Source of the DNA: Taxillus chinensis
Taxonomy: Eukaryota > Streptophyta > Magnoliopsida > Santalales > Loranthaceae
Length of the DNA: 64,000 bases
Reading direction: 5' to 3'
NCBI GenBank assembly: GCA_023512835.1
Contig: CM042084.1
Location: 16,316,403-16,380,402 of the forward strand
In this document: positions 50,423 to 62,102 of the stretch, one piece after another
How positions within the stretch are numbered: the first letter of the stretch is position 1
Layout: each line of letters opens with the position of its first letter
The notes under the pieces: model-generated
Seen by the model: only the letters and a program-made list of their open reading frames with translations
What the model was told of the DNA's origin: nothing
Database searches by the model: none
Program-made: the position numbers and the translations under genes

Positions 50423-52009
50423 ATGGCCACTTCAGGGAGCGTCGGAGTTGATGAAAAGAAAACCATCCTACTGTACGCTCTATCGCCAAATGACAATCCT
50501 GGGAATCTGATCACGCATACTCAATTGAAAGGTCCCAACTTTGAAGAATGGGCCAAAGCCATTCGAATTGCTCTACGAGCAAAGAAAAAAATGGGATTCA
50601 TTGATGGAACTCTCACCCAGCCAGCGGATGACTCAGTCGAAATTGAAGACCGGTGGACAGTAAACTCCATGATCATTTCATGGATTTTCAATACTATTGA
50701 GCCAACCTTGCGCTCAACAATCTCTTACAGAGAAACTGCAAAAGAGTTGTGGGAAGACATACAACAGCGATTCTCTGTTCGCAATGGAGCAAAGGTCCAT
50801 CAATTGAAGACAGAAATTACCAATTGCAAACAGAATGGTGATTCGATTATGAATTATTATGGTCGGATCAAGAAAATCTGGGATGATCTTGCTGACCATG
50901 ATAAAATGCCCATGTGTGTTTGTCATGGCTGCAAGTGTGATTTAAATTCCAGATTGGCGAAGCGAAATGAAGAAGAGCGTGTCCATCAATTTCTTATGGG
51001 CCTTGATGATACATCCTATAGCCAAATCCGATCAAATATCATAGCATCGGATCCTCTGCCCAATATGTATCGAGTTTATTCACAAATCACTGAACAAGAG
51101 CAGGTAAAATCGATGACTAAATCTCATACACTAGATTCTAACTCACCAATGAGCTTTGCTGTCAAAGCCACCAATCCTGGTCCACGAGAATCAAGGAGTG
51201 ATCAGCAGCGTGGTGAGCGGCCTTACTGTGAGAATTGTAAGCGCCCTGGGCATATCATTGACAACTGTTACCGACTTGTTGGTATTCCCGAAGGATATTC
51301 AGCTGGGCGTGGACGAGGGAAAACAACGGCTCAGTCCGGCAAAGGTCGTGTAGGATCAGCCAAAGCTAATGCTATACACCTTCCAGAGTCTCACACATCC
51401 TCGCCAATTATCAAAGATAGTGATAAGTCTGGCCTAGACGATTTGAGCGTTGATGATTGGAACACTTTGAAATCAATTATCAACACACACAAATCTACAT
51501 CTGACAACAGGCTATCCGGTAATGATAATTCTTCCTGGCTTTTTCATACAGGAGCCTCTCACCATATGACAGGAATGGACACTGCATTTCGTTTCTTACG
51601 TCATATTCCATCTTGCCCTGTTACAATGCCTAATGGTGCTTCCATGATGGCAACCGGCGAAGGGACTATATCTTTGGGTTCCTTGATACTTCACAATGTT
51701 TTATATGTACCAACTTTGGAGTGCAATTTGATTTCTGTGACGCAGCTGACACGCGATAAGAAATATATCCTGAAATTTATTGATTGTTTGTGTATTGTCC
51801 AGGACCGCACCTCGAGGACGCTGATTGGGCTGGGTGAAGTGCACAACGGGCTGTATGTGTTACAAGAGAGCTTCTCTGCTCGTATTTATATGGTATCTGC
51901 AAAGGTTAGCACTACCTTATGGCATCAACGGATGGGGCATCCATCTCAGCAAGTGTTAGCTTCGTTCTTGGGTAGTTTACCTTCTGATTCAGACACTATC
52001 TCATTGTGA
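50423..52009 (+). pseudogene. copia gag, protease and pre-integrase region
   Basis: Starts at ATG 50423 (MATSGSVGVDEKK); the preceding A-rich codons lack ATG. Gag core with LKGPNFEEWAKAIRIALRAK, WVNSMI-like region (WTVNSMIISWIFNTIEPTL) and YYGRIKKIWDDLADHDKMP; CCHC knuckle CENCKRPGHIIDNC (about 51230-51271). The protease motif, normally DTGASHH, reads HTGASHH: codon 51545-51547 is CAT, so the catalytic Asp is missing. The GAG-pre-integrase part LWHQRMGHPSQQVL follows, and the frame ends at 52007-52009 because of a one-base shift before the HCEVC part of the integrase zinc site. This copy cannot process its own polyprotein. Confidence 0.92.
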
Positions 52010-54455
52010 AGTCTGTTTCAGAGCTAAACAAACCAGACAACACTTTGTTTCCAGTCATAATAGAGCCAATAATAATTTTGATCTCATACATTGTGATATT
52101 TGGGGTGCATATCGTGAGCCATCTCTTTGTGGCTCCAAATATTTTTTAACAATCGTGGATGATCATTCTCGTGCAGTCTGGATTTTTTTGTTGAAACATA
52201 AAGATGAGGTTGCTCGTCTTCTCCCCAATTTTTTGACCATGGTTGAATGCCAATTTCATGCCAAAGTGAAAATTGTGCGTAGTGATAATGGCCGAGAATT
52301 TACATGCCTCACGTCCTATTTCCAGCAGCTTGGTATTTTACACCAAACATCTATGGTGGATACTCCACAGCAAAATGGGCGTGTTGAGCGCAAACACCGG
52401 CATATTCTTAATGTAGCCCGTGCACTGCGTTTTCAGGCTCATTTACCTATTCAATTTTAGGGGGATTGCATATTGACGGCCGGATATTTAATCAATCGTA
52501 CTCCTACTCCGCTTTTAAATGGCAAGACACCATTTGACGTGTTGTTTGGCAAAGTCCCTTCTCTTGATCATCTTCGTGTGTTTGGCTGTCTCTGTTACGC
52601 TCGTAGCCTTAATCGTTCCCATGACAAATTTGCCAGCCGCACTCGCAAATGCCTCTTCCTTGGCTATCCCTATGGAAAAAAGGGTTGGCGTCTTTATGAC
52701 CTTGACTCTGGTGTTTCTTTTGACTCACGAGATGTGGAATTTCTTGAGACACAATTCCCCTTTTTCAATTCTCCCTCTCCGTCTCATCATGTCTCTGGGT
52801 CCTCTCTTGTCACGCCTGAGGAAGGGTATTCTTGGAATGAAGCTTCATTACCGACGCTATCGCAGGTTGTTGATCCACCACCACCTGCATCTCCTCCTAT
52901 ACTCGCGCCGTCGCAGGTCGTCGATTCCACGGCGCCTATCCTTCCACGAGTTGGGGATACTGCCCATATCTTGGATCCTCTCAGGCCTCCGATCTCTGTC
53001 CTGGACCAGCCACCTGTGGCCACGGTTGATGATCTCGCATCAGGCGATTCATCCCCTAGTCTTGATGTTGCTCAATTTGGTCGCGGCCATCGCCAGCGGT
53101 TCTCCTCCATCCGTCTTAAAGACTATGTAACACATACGGCTCGTGTCTCACTCACGCCTTCTCCCTCAGCTTCCTCAGGTACGCGGTATCCTATCTCCCA
53201 TTATGTCACTTGTGCCAATTTTTCCTTGTCACATCGACAATTCTTAGCAGCTGTTACAGCAAATACTGAGCCTTCGAGTTATCGTGAGGCTCTTCGACAC
53301 TCATGCTGGCGTGATGCCATGCGTCTGGAAATTGATGCCTTACAAGCTAATGGCACTTGGACTCTTACCACTTTACCTCCTCAAAAAAGGGCTTTGGGTA
53401 GCAAATGGGTTTTTCGTATTAAGTATCATGCCGATGGGACTATTGAACGTCATAAGGCTCGTTTGGTTGTTCTTGGCAATCATCAAATTGAAGGTTTAGA
53501 TTTCACAGAGACCTTTGCTCCTACTGCTAAATTGGTCACCGTGCGTACCTTTCTTGCTGTTGCAGCTATAAAATGTTGGGAACTTCATCAAATGGATGTC
53601 CACAATGCCTTTCTTCATGGTGACCTTTCGGAAGAAGTTTATATGCGTCTTCCACCCGGCTTTACTACATCTGATCCTACTAAAGTCTGTCGGCTACATA
53701 AATCCTTATATGGTCTCCGACAAGCACCCCGGTGTTGGTTCGCCAAATTATTTGCTGCTCTTACTCAATATGGTTTTCTTCAATCCTCATATGACCACTC
53801 ACTTTTCACTTATCACCAGGGGTCTGTTCACTTGACTGTTTTGGTTTATGTTGACGATTTAATTATTGGCGGAAGTGCTTCTCCTGCTCTCTGGGACTTC
53901 AAATTTTACTTAAGCAAGTGTTTTCACATGAAAGATCTTGGTCGTCTCAAATATTTTCTTGGCATTGAAGTCGCCCGCAATTCTTCTGGCATTTGTCTTA
54001 CTCAACGCAAATATGCCCTCGATATCCTCTCTGACACAGGCTTATTGGGCTCCAAACCTGCTGGCACCCCCATTGAGCAAAATCATCGTCTTGCTCTCGC
54101 TACTGGAGTTGCCTTGGCTAATCCGACCAAATACCGTCGCTTAATTGGTCGTCTTATTTATTTGACCATTACTCGTCCGGAGTTGTCTTACAGTGTCCAT
54201 ATCTTGGCACAATTCATGCATGCACCCAAACCTGCTCATTGGGATGCCGCTTTGCGTGTCGTTCGTTATCTCAAAACTAATCCCGGACAAGGCCTTTTTC
54301 TTTCCTCTCGTTCTGCTTTAAAACTCTCCGCTTACTGTGATGCTGATTGGGCCAGTTGTCCTTTGACCCGCCGCTCGTTGACTGCATATTTTGTTTTTCT
54401 TGGTGACTCCCCTCTCTCTTGGAAAACAAAAAAAAAAACTACCTCCTTTTATTAA
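52002..54455 (+). pseudogene. copia integrase, reverse transcriptase and RNase H region
   Basis: Continues in the next frame from HCEVCFRAKQTR. Integrase: HCDIWG, VRSDNGREF and NGRVERKH supply the D, D and E residues. An in-frame TAG at 52458-52460 replaces the usual Trp. Then the copia FGCLCYARS / CLFLGYP block, reverse transcriptase from KWVFRIKYHADGTIERHKAR, with HNAFLHGDLSEEVYMRLPPG and YVDD at 53847-53858, and RNase H to DADWASCPLTRRS and SWKTKKK. The end is not a true stop: the expected SWKSKKQ-type text runs into an A run at about 54427 and the sequence becomes unreliable. About 40-60 terminal residues and the 3' LTR are missing. Confidence 0.92.
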
Positions 54456-54551
54456 ATTTTTTCCACAATTTAAATAAAGAATTTTTTTTTTTTTTTTTTT
54501 TTCATTAAAAACCCCCCCCCCCCCCCTTAATCCAACCTTACCCCCCCCATT

Positions 54552-54608
<57 letters not shown>

Positions 54609-54921
54609 AAAATAAAAAAAAAAAAAAATAAAAAAAAAAAATTAAAAAAAAAATAAGAAAAAACCCCCCAGCCCCAACCCCTCCCCCCCCCCCCCCCCAA
54701 AAAAAATAAAGGGGGGGGGGGGGGGGTGCCGCGTTGGGGGGTTCCCCCCTCCCTATCCCCCCCCCCCCAAAACCCCCAACCCCCCCCCCCCCCCCCCCCC
54801 CCCCCCAACCCCAACAAAAAAAAAAAAAAGAAAGAAGAAGGGTTGTGGGAGGAAGAAGGGGGGGGAGAAAAGGGCCCCCCCCCCCCCCCCCCCCCCCCCA
54901 CCCCCCCCACCAACCCCCAAG

Positions 54922-54954
<33 letters not shown>

Positions 54955-55000
54955 AGGCGGGGGGGGGGGGGGGGCCCGCCCCCCCCCCCCTAAAAAATTT
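54420..55000. other. Homopolymer block, probably unreliable consensus
   Basis: Successive pure runs of A, T, C and G tens of bases long (a T run of about 50 at 54556-54604, C runs near 54865-54900 and 54917-54954, a G run near 54958-54974). This is unlike any known plant repeat and begins exactly where the RNase H frame meets a short A run. Long low-complexity frames on either strand here are meaningless. Confidence 0.8.
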
Positions 55001-55452
55001 TAAATTTGAATTTTAAAACAGAGAAAAAAAAATCTAAAACATATATCGGCATAAAAAAAAATCGAAGTCATGGTGTGAAGAAAAAATTGTTGATATTGCC
55101 CGCATAACTATTTATTTCTATTGCATGGTGAATATCAGAAACAAATATACGAGGTGAGAAGAGAGACGAGAGCGGCGTTTATCGGAGTAGAGGGACAAGA
55201 GGGGAAAAAGCACGCATGTCTCGACCAACTAATATAATGGCAAATTGAAGTTTTAATTAGTTAATTATTTTTTTGAAAAATAAAAATGAAGGGTAAAATA
55301 AAGCCAACACATATTAGATCTACCCAGAACACTCCTTAGATACAGACAATAGTACACACGATACAGACTACTTTGAACCAACAACATATATACAAATTTC
55401 TTTTAAAAGCTTGACATATAATCATTATCCAAAAAAAAAACTGCAAATTGAA
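55001..55452. other. Conserved 3' flank of RLP copy 5
   Basis: 'attgcccgcataactattta', 'gagaagagagacgagagcgg' and 'aataaagccaacacatatta' in the same order as beside copies 1, 2 and 3. The first bases ('ttaaatttgaattttaaaac') align with 32772 onward, the right side of the copia target. Confidence 0.6.
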
Positions 55453-58400
55453 TTAACAACAAAAAGCAATTCTTTGCCACAAGCTATCTATTGACATGAA
55501 ATAGACTGATCTCCAAGACTTGAAGATCAAAGGAAACCACACAATCCAAAATCCCACAATGAATCCAATGACCACTGCAACCTTTACTTTTCCTTGTTGA
55601 CTTGTAAATTCCATCAATGAACTTGAATTGCGGCAATTGTCAGGGAGCGGGGATCCACGTAGTTTATTCCCACTAAAATCAGAGGCGGGAAGGCTTTGAA
55701 GTTGAGGTCCCATTGGTATTTCCCCCACCAAGTGATTATTTGATAAATTCAACCAACTTAGGAATGTCAAATCAGAAATGCTTGGAGGAATTTGGCCTGA
55801 AATCTCATTTCCAGATACATCAAAAGATTCTATCAATCTCATTGCACCAATATCATGGGGAATTTGTCCAACCAAAAAATTATTTGATAGATTCAAGGAT
55901 CGCAAGCCTGCAAGACTTGTTAATTCGGTTGGAATGAATCCTGTTAAATTGTTGTTGGAAAGATCCATTGCTGTCATGAGTCCAAGATTGTTGGTGTATA
56001 CCCAAATGCTGCCCTTTGTGACCACAAAGGCATCCTCCGTGATTGGATCACTTATTGTTGGTGCATTAATGAGCATTATACGATCTGCTAAACTTAAGTT
56101 TGGGGGAGTAATCATGGCCGTAAAGTTGTTGAAGCATCTCGGGATAGTTCCGGAGAGACTGTTATAAGCAAGGTCTAATAATTGAAGGTCTTTCAGCCCA
56201 CACAAGTGATTTGGAATGTGTCCCCAAAACTTATTTGAGCGGAGTATAAGTATATTCACGAGTGCAAGCCTCTCACCAAACCAACTTGGAATGTTACCCA
56301 CAAGATTATTTTCCCCAAGGTTGATAATCTTTAGCATTGTACAATTTATAAGAGAAGTCGGAACTTCTCCTTCGAGATGGTTTTTGCGTAAATGCAAGGA
56401 CCGGAGACGTTCAATATGTCCAATTGAACTTGAAATATTACCCACAAATTCATTACTTTCAAGGTTTAAAATTTGCAAATTGGTCTAACTCATCCAACAA
56501 TCAGGAACTTTTCCGGATAAATTATTGCCACCAAGATTAAGGTATATCAAAGACTTGAACACATGTGGTTTGTGGCATAGAAAGTTTGAAATGGAATCAG
56601 AAAATGAATTATTAGAGATATCTAATCCAACTAGATTTGAAGGAAATAGAGGTACAACACCACCTAGTTGGTTGGAAGATAGGTCAATGGCACTCTGCTG
56701 GTAGAAAGGCATAATGGATGGAAGATTTTTTAGGTGTCCATGGATTTGATTGTGAGAGAGATTATAATAGTTGCAGTCAGGAAAAGAGATCCAAAACCAA
56801 TTGGGAATTGAGCTCGATATTCCTACATTAGACATTTGTAGTTCCGTCAAGGACTTCTGAGATTGAAGCCATGACGGGAACAGTGGTCCTATGCCCCAAA
56901 AATTTAGACGAAGAAGCTTGAGCTGGAAAGGAGGAAGCCATTTTGGACTTACATCCAAACTCAACTCGTTTCCACTGGCCTCTAAAGTTGTCAACTTGGT
57001 GAGATTGGCAAAGTGGAGTTCGGTAACAATTCCCTTCATTGGGTTGCGGTGGGTGCTTATTTCTACAAGGTTTACAAGTTGTCCAAAAGATGCAGGAAGA
57101 GTGCCATTCAATTTATTGTAGGGAGGACATTCCGCCTATGGACTCTGGGATGGGACCATTCAATTGGTTAACTTCAACATCTAATTTTCTCAAGCACTTC
57201 AGGCTTCCTACAGACTCTGGGATGGGGCCATTCAATTTGTTATCCTCCAAAGTCAGTACTTCTAACGAAGATAAATTACCAATGGAGTCTGGAATGGGGC
57301 CATGGAGTTCATTGGATCTGAGATCTAGTTCTTTCAACGACGATAAATTTCCAATGGACTCGGGGATGGGGCCATGGAGTTTGTTATAGCTGAGAGATAG
57401 TTCTTTCAAAGATGATAAATTACCAATGGACTCTGGGATGGGGCCATTCAATTTGTTAACCCACAAATTCAGTACTTCTAACGAATATAAATTACCAATG
57501 GAGTCTGGAATGGGGCCATGGAGTTCATTAGAGCTGAGATCTAGTTCTTTCAAAGATGATAAATTTCCAATGGACTCGGGGATGGAGCCAGACAATGAGT
57601 TTCCCGAAAGGTCAAGGCGAGTCAATTTTTTTAGGTTGGTGCGTTGGTCAATGAGGTCCGAAAGGTTGCAACTAAATTCATTGTCAAACAGTCCAGACAG
57701 CTCAAGGACCTGGAGACGATTAAAATCAAACAGCCCATGGGGAATGCTGCAATTAAATAGATTCTGAGACAGATCAAGGACTCTAAGACGGGTCATGTTC
57801 CGGAGACCGACTGGGATCGGACCCGTGAAACTATTCCAAGACAGATCAAGGACTCTAAGACGGGTCAAGTCCCAGAGATGGAGGGCGGAAAGAGACGAAA
57901 AGTTAAGGGGGGGTGGGGAGGGAATTTCCCAATGATTGAGGAGAAAACAGGATGAGAGGAGTAGGCGTTGTAAGGAGGGAAGTGTGTTTGTGGCCTGAAC
58001 CCAATCATTTGCTGCGCTAAGATCTGCACCACTCAAATCAAGGTGCTGCAGTGAAGACATACCTGACACCCATCCAAGACTCTCGCTCTTTATCTTCAAT
58101 TCACCGAAGTTATGTCCGAGATCGAGATATTTCAAATTGGAGAGATTCCCAAGCTGATGAGGAATTGTTCCCCCAAGGCCACCGTGGGAGAGATCGAGAT
58201 ATCGCAAACTGGAGAGATTCCCAAGCTGATGTGGAATAGTTCCCCCAAGGAGGTTGCCGCTGAGGTCCAAATGGGTGAGATGCTTTAAGTCGAGGAGTGA
58301 AGGATTGAGTTTACCTCCCAACGCCGTCTTGATCTCATCGCAATTAATAAGGCAGGGAAGGCGGAGCTGAATAACACGTCCGGTGGAGTTGTGGCAGACA

Positions 58401-58627
58401 ATGCCATGCCACAGGCAGCAGTCGGCGCCACGGGGGTCCTCCACCCACGAGGAGAGTATGTTGGAGGGATCGGTGAGGTCACTCTTGAATTTCAGTAGGG
58501 CCTCCCTCTCCCTGGGAATGCAAAGGGGGAGAGAAGAAGCAGTGGATATGGCAAGGACCAATAAGAAAAGAAGCACCCTATTATTGACGCCCATGATCCC
58601 CCGAGTGAGTGATTGATTATTAATCAT
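55453..58627 (-). pseudogene. RLP copy 5, pseudogene with two main lesions
   Basis: From ATG 58627 ([16 protein letters not shown]) the frame gives a signal peptide ([18 protein letters not shown]), LRRNT cap and LRRs for 504 residues, then stops at 57113. Comparison with copy 4 shows about 20 bases missing in the SSLEYFRVGDNK region, which shifts the frame. The next frame (57111 to 56485) covers NGTLPASFGQLVNLVEIS to GKVPDCWMS and ends in TAG (56485-56487) where paralogues have TGG. The remainder (56478 to 55453) is open through DLSNNNLTGFIPTELTSL, a shortened membrane-span region (FIVGFWIVWFPLIF) and tail SWRSVYFMSIDSLWQRIAFC-C. The first VGL-type LRRs are also deleted ([12 protein letters not shown] join). 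It has seven SIGN-type units, the most in the cluster. A truncated secreted 504-residue LRR protein could still be made; function unlikely. Confidence 0.93.
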
Positions 58628-58695
58628 TTGGTAAGGAAAGGGCGTTGCTTGTTTTGTGAATTTTTGAGCTATGGATGGGAAGTTGGCGTATTCTA

Positions 58696-58703
58696 TATTT
58701 ATA
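58696..58703 (-). promoter_or_regulatory. TATA box of RLP copy 5
   Basis: Minus-strand TATAAATA, 69 bases upstream of the ATG at 58627, in the shared promoter block. Confidence 0.55.
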
Positions 58704-60034
58704 GCCTTACTTGCACGTGAATTTGGAGACCATTAATCTTCTAATAATTAACTTTGTATTTTCTTTCCCCCGCATGCATCCAACGAATTCAACAATCAAA
58801 CCAAAGGTGAAAATTGTAAACATGACTTCACAAAATAAGAAATAATGTGCCTACATTTATTCTAGCTTGATGGTCCGGTACAATATAGATTTATGATTTC
58901 AAAAAATGAAAACGCCACATGTAACTCAGAAGAAAAACACCACATCTCATTTTATCGTGTGAGCCCACCCTTAGCGCGCAAGATACTTAATTGCCATATT
59001 AAAAGGTGCCTCCCAATATTTAATTGATTTATTAATTTTCTGTTAGTAAATAATTTTTAAAAATACGGACACTCATGAAATGTAAAAACATAAATATCAT
59101 TGTTAATTATATTATAATTTTTTTAATAACTAAACGAATCCCTCCCCCCATAAACCCCTACCATCCCGCCGCCCCTTTTTGCTAACCCCACCACCCCATA
59201 CATATGAACGTTTCATTTACGTCTTACGTATAAGATATAATAAGACGTCTTTATCATGTCACGTCTTTTTTTGTTTTTTCTAAAGTCCTCGTTGACGCAA
59301 TAAAGGGATAATATGGTCATTCTATTTCTTTTTTTTAAAAACTACTGAAACAAACAAAGACCAGGCTTTTCTTCTTCTTCTCACATCCGCACATTTTTTG
59401 AATTTCCAAGCACTTTTTTTTCTTCTACTTATGAAGTAACTAAGTGGTCTTTTATAGAGTCCTGCCCCAACAAACACGGAATACAACTTATTGCCATTTT
59501 AAAAGGTGCCTCCCAATATTAATTAATTTATTAATTTTCTATTAATAAATAATTTTTAAAAATACGATATAAACGATTTCTTAACAAACCAATATAAACG
59601 ATTTTTTTTAACCGAAGACGAGTTTGTTCACGGTTCATTTAGGGTCCCAGTTATTAGATATAATAAGCCGTCTTCATCATGTCACGTCTTTTTTTTTTTT
59701 TTTTCCGCCCCCCCCGCCCTAATAATAAACTGAAACAAACAAAGACCAGACTTTTCTTCTTCTTCTCACATCCGCACATTTCTTGAATCCGCAGTATTCG
59801 TCACGTGGAGTAATTAATGGTCCTTTATAGAGTCCTGCCCCAACAAACACGGAAAACAATGACCAATTAATTACCTTAAATAATTTTGTATGATTTTGAT
59901 TGGTTTTTATTCTATCCTGTATATTTTGTTTTGTTTTGTTTTATTTTATGTTTGTATTGTATAGGTCAATAAATGGTCGTGGCCGTCGATCCAAGATGTG
60001 ATAACTTTTTTCAATGGGTATCAACTGTCCTTAT
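58704..60034. other. Spacer upstream of RLP copy 5
   Basis: 58704-58960 RLP upstream block. 58970-59820 contains the 'aaggtgcctcccaatattaa' block twice (58990 and 59495) and the 'agaccag(a)cttttcttcttcttctcacatccgcacat' block twice (59355 and 59745), a local tandem duplication of about 0.4-0.5 kb. The rest matches 37930-38270. No gene. Confidence 0.5.
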
Positions 60035-60505
60035 GGACTCGATCCTGAGTGATAGAAAGAAACTAGAAGCACGTCACAATTGAGCCGGCTGGCAGTCCTG
60101 ATGCAACTCAGATGGTTGATGACACAGTCCTGCTACTGCAAGTCCTATGTAAATATCTCAGCCTACAAGTTATACTACTTATATGAAGTACTACTCGAAA
60201 ACAAAAACACTTATTAATCGGTCTGCCAACCTCACCACCATTGGCAGCTTCAGACATAAAAATAGTGCATGATGCACCAAATTCTGGGCATGGCAATCAC
60301 GATAGAACAATACAGCATAACAATGCAGCAACTAGTAGTTAATATCCCAAAGAAGCAGAATAAAAGTGGGTTTTTTAGTGGCATAGAAGCAGCATAACAT
60401 GTGCTACTTGGGTTTTCTTCAAGCATAGAGGCCACTGTTGTGAAACAATTCCAAATCTAGAGGCTTTGGAAGACCACCAGGTGACATTTAGACGATCTTA
60501 TAGAA
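60035..60505 (-). repeat. Duplicated segment D, copy 2, fused to an RLP fragment
   Basis: Matches 14744-15236 up to 'cgatcttatagaa'. At 60502-60505 (agaa) it joins RLP coding sequence, and both parent sequences contain agaa at the join. Confidence 0.8.
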
Positions 60506-60891
60506 CCCAAAAAAGGGGGGATTCCAATCCCACCGAACCAGTTGCCACTGAGGTCCAAACGGGTGAGATGCTTTAAGTCGAGGAGTGAAGGATTCAGTTT
60601 ACCTCCCAACCCCATAGAGGGAAGGCGGAGGTGAAGAACGTGGCCGGTGGAGTTATGGCAGGCAACGCCATGCCACAGGCAGCAGTCGGCGCCACGGGGG
60701 TCCTCCACCCACGAGGAGAGTATGTTGGAGCGGTCGGTGAGGTCTCTCTTGAATTTTAGTAGGGCTTCCCTCTCCTCGGGAATACAAAGGGAGAAAGAAG
60801 AAGCAATGGATATGGCAAGGACCAATAAGAAAAGAAGCACACCATTACTGATGCACATGATCCTCCGAGTGAGAGAATCATTATTAATCAT
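60506..60891 (-). pseudogene. RLP copy 6, N-terminal fragment
   Basis: From ATG 60891 ([16 protein letters not shown]) with signal peptide [23 protein letters not shown] cap ([16 protein letters not shown] to [11 protein letters not shown]) and the first LRR ([20 protein letters not shown]), ending at [11 protein letters not shown]. After that the frame enters segment D and stops at 60457 with foreign residues ([13 protein letters not shown]). All other LRRs and the membrane span are absent. The promoter with TATAAATA (60964-60971) is kept, so a secreted protein of 144 residues could in principle be produced. I treat it as a deletion product. Confidence 0.88.
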
Positions 60892-61593
60892 ATGGCAAGG
60901 AAAGGCTGTTTGCTTGTTTTGTGAAAATTTTGAGTTATGGAAGGAAGTAGCCGTAGTCCAATCTATTTATAGCCTTACTTAGCTTGCATGTGAATTTGGA
61001 GACCATTAATCTTCTAAAAATTCAAAAGAAAATTATAAAAAAGTCAGTGGATCAAATGGTTAAAGACATGCTTAGCGGTACGTCTTTTTTTCTTTTATAT
61101 TTTCAAGTGGCTCCTCAAGAAATCATATTATAGTATCAGACAGTAATACGTCTTCATCTTGTCACGTCTTCTTTTATTATTTTTCAAAGTCCTGCCCCCA
61201 TTTACAAGTTCTTTATGAAGTCCTGCCCCAGCAAACGCGGAAAACAGTGACCAATTAATTACCTTAAATAATTGTGTATGATTTGATTGTTTATTTGTCT
61301 GGAACACCCAGAATGAATGCGGAAATTTTGTATTCGATCGTCACAATTCACGACGTGTCTAGAATTCGCTACCATGGAAACCCGTCCAATTAATAACACT
61401 TCAATTTGTCCAAAACGCATCCAGTAACAGCCACTTAAATTAATTTTGATTGTAATTATATAATTTTAACTTAATGGTTTCATTTTGATATATTAAAAAA
61501 AGTCACTGTGTCCTTAAATTAGAAAGTAGGACGTTGTGGTAAACATGATATGTTGTTCTCGGGTCTAACCTCCAATTTGAAATGCCATTGGTC
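60892..61593. other. Spacer upstream of RLP copy 6
   Basis: RLP promoter block (TATA 60964-60971), then a compact copy of the spacer module including 'tcctgccccagcaaacgcgg' and an empty SINE site (about 61523-61539). No gene. Confidence 0.55.
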
Positions 61594-62010
61594 TTAGTTG
61601 AGGCAACCATGACTAAAATTATTAAGCTCAGGTCGCCTTTCAGATAATTTGTGCTGTGGCAGAATTAACTCTTTTTGGTAGCCTACCTGCGCATAATAAT
61701 CCCATTTACCGCACTCGTGACACTCTTTTGAGATAGTTTTTGTGACACTTACAGCTGTTGTGACACAGTTCAATATTTGATCAAACCGCTCATCCAATTT
61801 CGCTTCCAAGCATTCCTGTCTTTTGTTCATTTCTTGAAATTGATCGATCTAGTTTTCACAAGAAAGTTTCTAGGTTCTTATACCACTAGGAACAAGCATG
61901 TCACTGTTGTTTCGCAAGAAAAGAAGAAGAAGAAGAAAATATCTTTGTTAAGTCGTTCGAGATGGCAAATCTCCACACTTTTTCCCGGAAACCGAAAAAA
62001 AAACAAAACC

Positions 62011-62102
<92 letters not shown>

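Larger units (their letters stand above)
50105..54440 (+). mobile_element. Ty1/copia retrotransposon, one LTR, 3' end lost
   Basis: 5' LTR at 50105-50340 (TGTTGG ... TTTACA), followed at once by the primer-binding site TGGTATCAGAGCC (50341-50353), then gag-protease-integrase-RT-RNase H in copia order. The 3' LTR and downstream target duplication are missing: the sequence turns into homopolymers at about 54420. The RLP 3' flank resumes after 55000. Lesions: protease Asp to His, one frameshift, one TAG, 3' loss. Younger than the relic at 28-31 kb, since most of the reading frame survives. Confidence 0.93.

Noticed and set aside
54551..55016. Glycine/proline/lysine-only frames
   Set aside because: Produced by homopolymer runs in a probably unreliable stretch.
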